A stretch of 6,111 nt of DNA from G020350405 sp964513655 (GTDB taxonomy: Bacteria > Planctomycetota > Phycisphaerae > Sedimentisphaerales > Anaerobacaceae): assembly GCA_964513655.1 (NCBI GenBank), contig CAZENQ010000139.1, forward strand, positions 1-6,111. The letters are read 5' to 3'. A program made the position numbers and the translations under genes. The notes beneath the pieces are model-generated. The model saw only the letters and a list, made by a program, of their open reading frames with translations. It searched no databases and was not told where the DNA came from. Below, one piece after another: positions 5,903 through 6,111 of this stretch (position 1 is the stretch's first letter; each line of letters starts with the position of its first letter).

Positions 5903-5935
5903 ATTTATAGTCCAAAAAGTCCGTGATTCGTTACA
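5903..5935 (-). promoter_or_regulatory. Putative promoter of the sigma gene
   Basis: Read on the minus strand, GTAAC (5934-5930) is followed after 16 bases by GGACTATAAAT (5913-5903). GTAAC resembles the GGAAC-type -35 of ECF promoters and GGACTA could be the -10. Alternatively TATAAA (5908-5903) is a housekeeping -10 without a good -35. Either choice gives a short leader, roughly 10-20 bases, to the ATG at 5884. The match to ECF-type elements suggests possible autoregulation, which is inference. Confidence 0.4.
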
Positions 5936-5971
5936 CTTTTTTTGCAAATATTTTGGAAAAATCTCGAAAAT

Positions 5972-5996
5972 GGGGCCGGGTGGGAGAGCTGGGGGG
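5972..5996 (+). other. G-quadruplex-capable G-run cluster 1
   Basis: Four G-runs, GGGG-CC-GGG-T-GGG-AGAGCT-GGGGGG, meet the usual rule of four runs of at least three G with loops of 1-7. They lie on the plus strand about 40 bases upstream of the putative sigma promoter, in otherwise AT-rich DNA. Confidence 0.6.
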
Positions 5997-5997
5997 A

Positions 5998-6111
5998 GTA
6001 AAAGTGATATTCTGGGGAGGTGGGTTTTTGGGCTAAAAATGGGGGTTGGGGGTGTGTAAAAGTGTTTCAAAGTGTGAAAAATTACAAAAAGTGAATAGAA
6101 ACTTACAAAAA
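5998..6111 (+). repeat. Short dispersed repeats in the region upstream of the sigma gene
   Basis: GTAAAAGTG occurs at 5998-6006 and 6056-6064, and TTACAAAAA at 6082-6090 and 6103-6111, the latter pair 21 bases apart (about two helical turns). Further AAAGTG copies lie at about 6069-6074 and 6087-6093. They may be binding sites or simple low-complexity sequence. The window ends within the second TTACAAAAA, so the array may continue. Confidence 0.35.
6014..6052 (+). other. G-quadruplex-capable G-run cluster 2
   Basis: Five G-runs: GGGG (6014), GGG (6022), GGG (6030), GGGGG (6041) and GGGGG (6048). Loops are 4, 5, 8 and 2 bases; one slightly exceeds the strict limit of seven. The cluster lies 17 bases beyond cluster 1 on the same strand. 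Confidence 0.45.

Noticed and set aside
5885..6070. N-terminal extension of the sigma factor to an ATG at 6070 (62 more residues)
   Set aside because: The extension is a Pro-rich translation of G-run DNA with no sigma homology, and it would place the putative promoter inside the gene. The ATG at 5884 leads straight into a normal sigma N-terminus.
1..6111. CRISPR array, tRNA, rRNA, transposase or phage genes
   Set aside because: No regularly spaced repeats, cloverleaf, rRNA-like stretch or transposase motif seen on either strand by eye.

Overview
The window is bacterial chromosomal DNA with tightly packed genes. It most resembles a planctomycete, probably of the Phycisphaerae/Sedimentisphaerales type. 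The main clue is the sigma factor at the right end: its region 2, with the FAYIYRLTLNY, LLQETLLAMVKSL and FWVWLFRTALGKVQHHFR stretches, looks like the ECF families expanded in that group. This lineage call is inference from remembered family resemblance; there is no rRNA or marker gene to confirm it.

Left half (1-3183, + strand): an aspartate-pathway operon. It holds the C-terminal 250 residues of homoserine dehydrogenase (cut by the window edge), an ApgM-type alkaline-phosphatase-superfamily enzyme, and a monofunctional aspartate kinase with two ACT domains. The first two genes overlap by four bases (GTGA) and the third starts 11 bases after the second, so co-transcription and translational coupling are likely. 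Aspartate kinase makes aspartyl phosphate and homoserine dehydrogenase makes homoserine. The ApgM homologue sits where homoserine kinase would be expected and belongs to the branch often annotated 'proposed homoserine kinase'. A strong internal Shine-Dalgarno and ATG inside the kinase gene could give a separate ACT-only beta subunit, as in Bacillus and Corynebacterium enzymes.

Middle (3205-3846): a staphylococcal-nuclease-fold nuclease with an N-terminal membrane anchor and all catalytic residues, 21 bases after the kinase. It may be carried on the same transcript. A 218-base AT-rich intergenic region (3847-4064) follows, with two small hairpins.

Right half: two convergent genes. At 4065-4928 (+) is a 287-residue protein with an unusual order of parts: MerR/excisionase-like helix-turn-helix, one membrane span, coiled coil, and a C-terminal segment resembling SmpA/BamE-like repeats. 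At 5033-5884 (-) is an ECF-like sigma factor carrying a C-terminal tail of about 90 residues with two or three hydrophobic segments, so it is probably membrane-associated. No anti-sigma gene is visible in the window. The roughly 225 bases upstream of the sigma gene (5885-6111) are non-coding: a putative promoter, two clusters of G-runs able to form G-quadruplexes, and short AT-rich repeats.

No tRNA, rRNA, CRISPR array, insertion sequence or phage gene was recognised.
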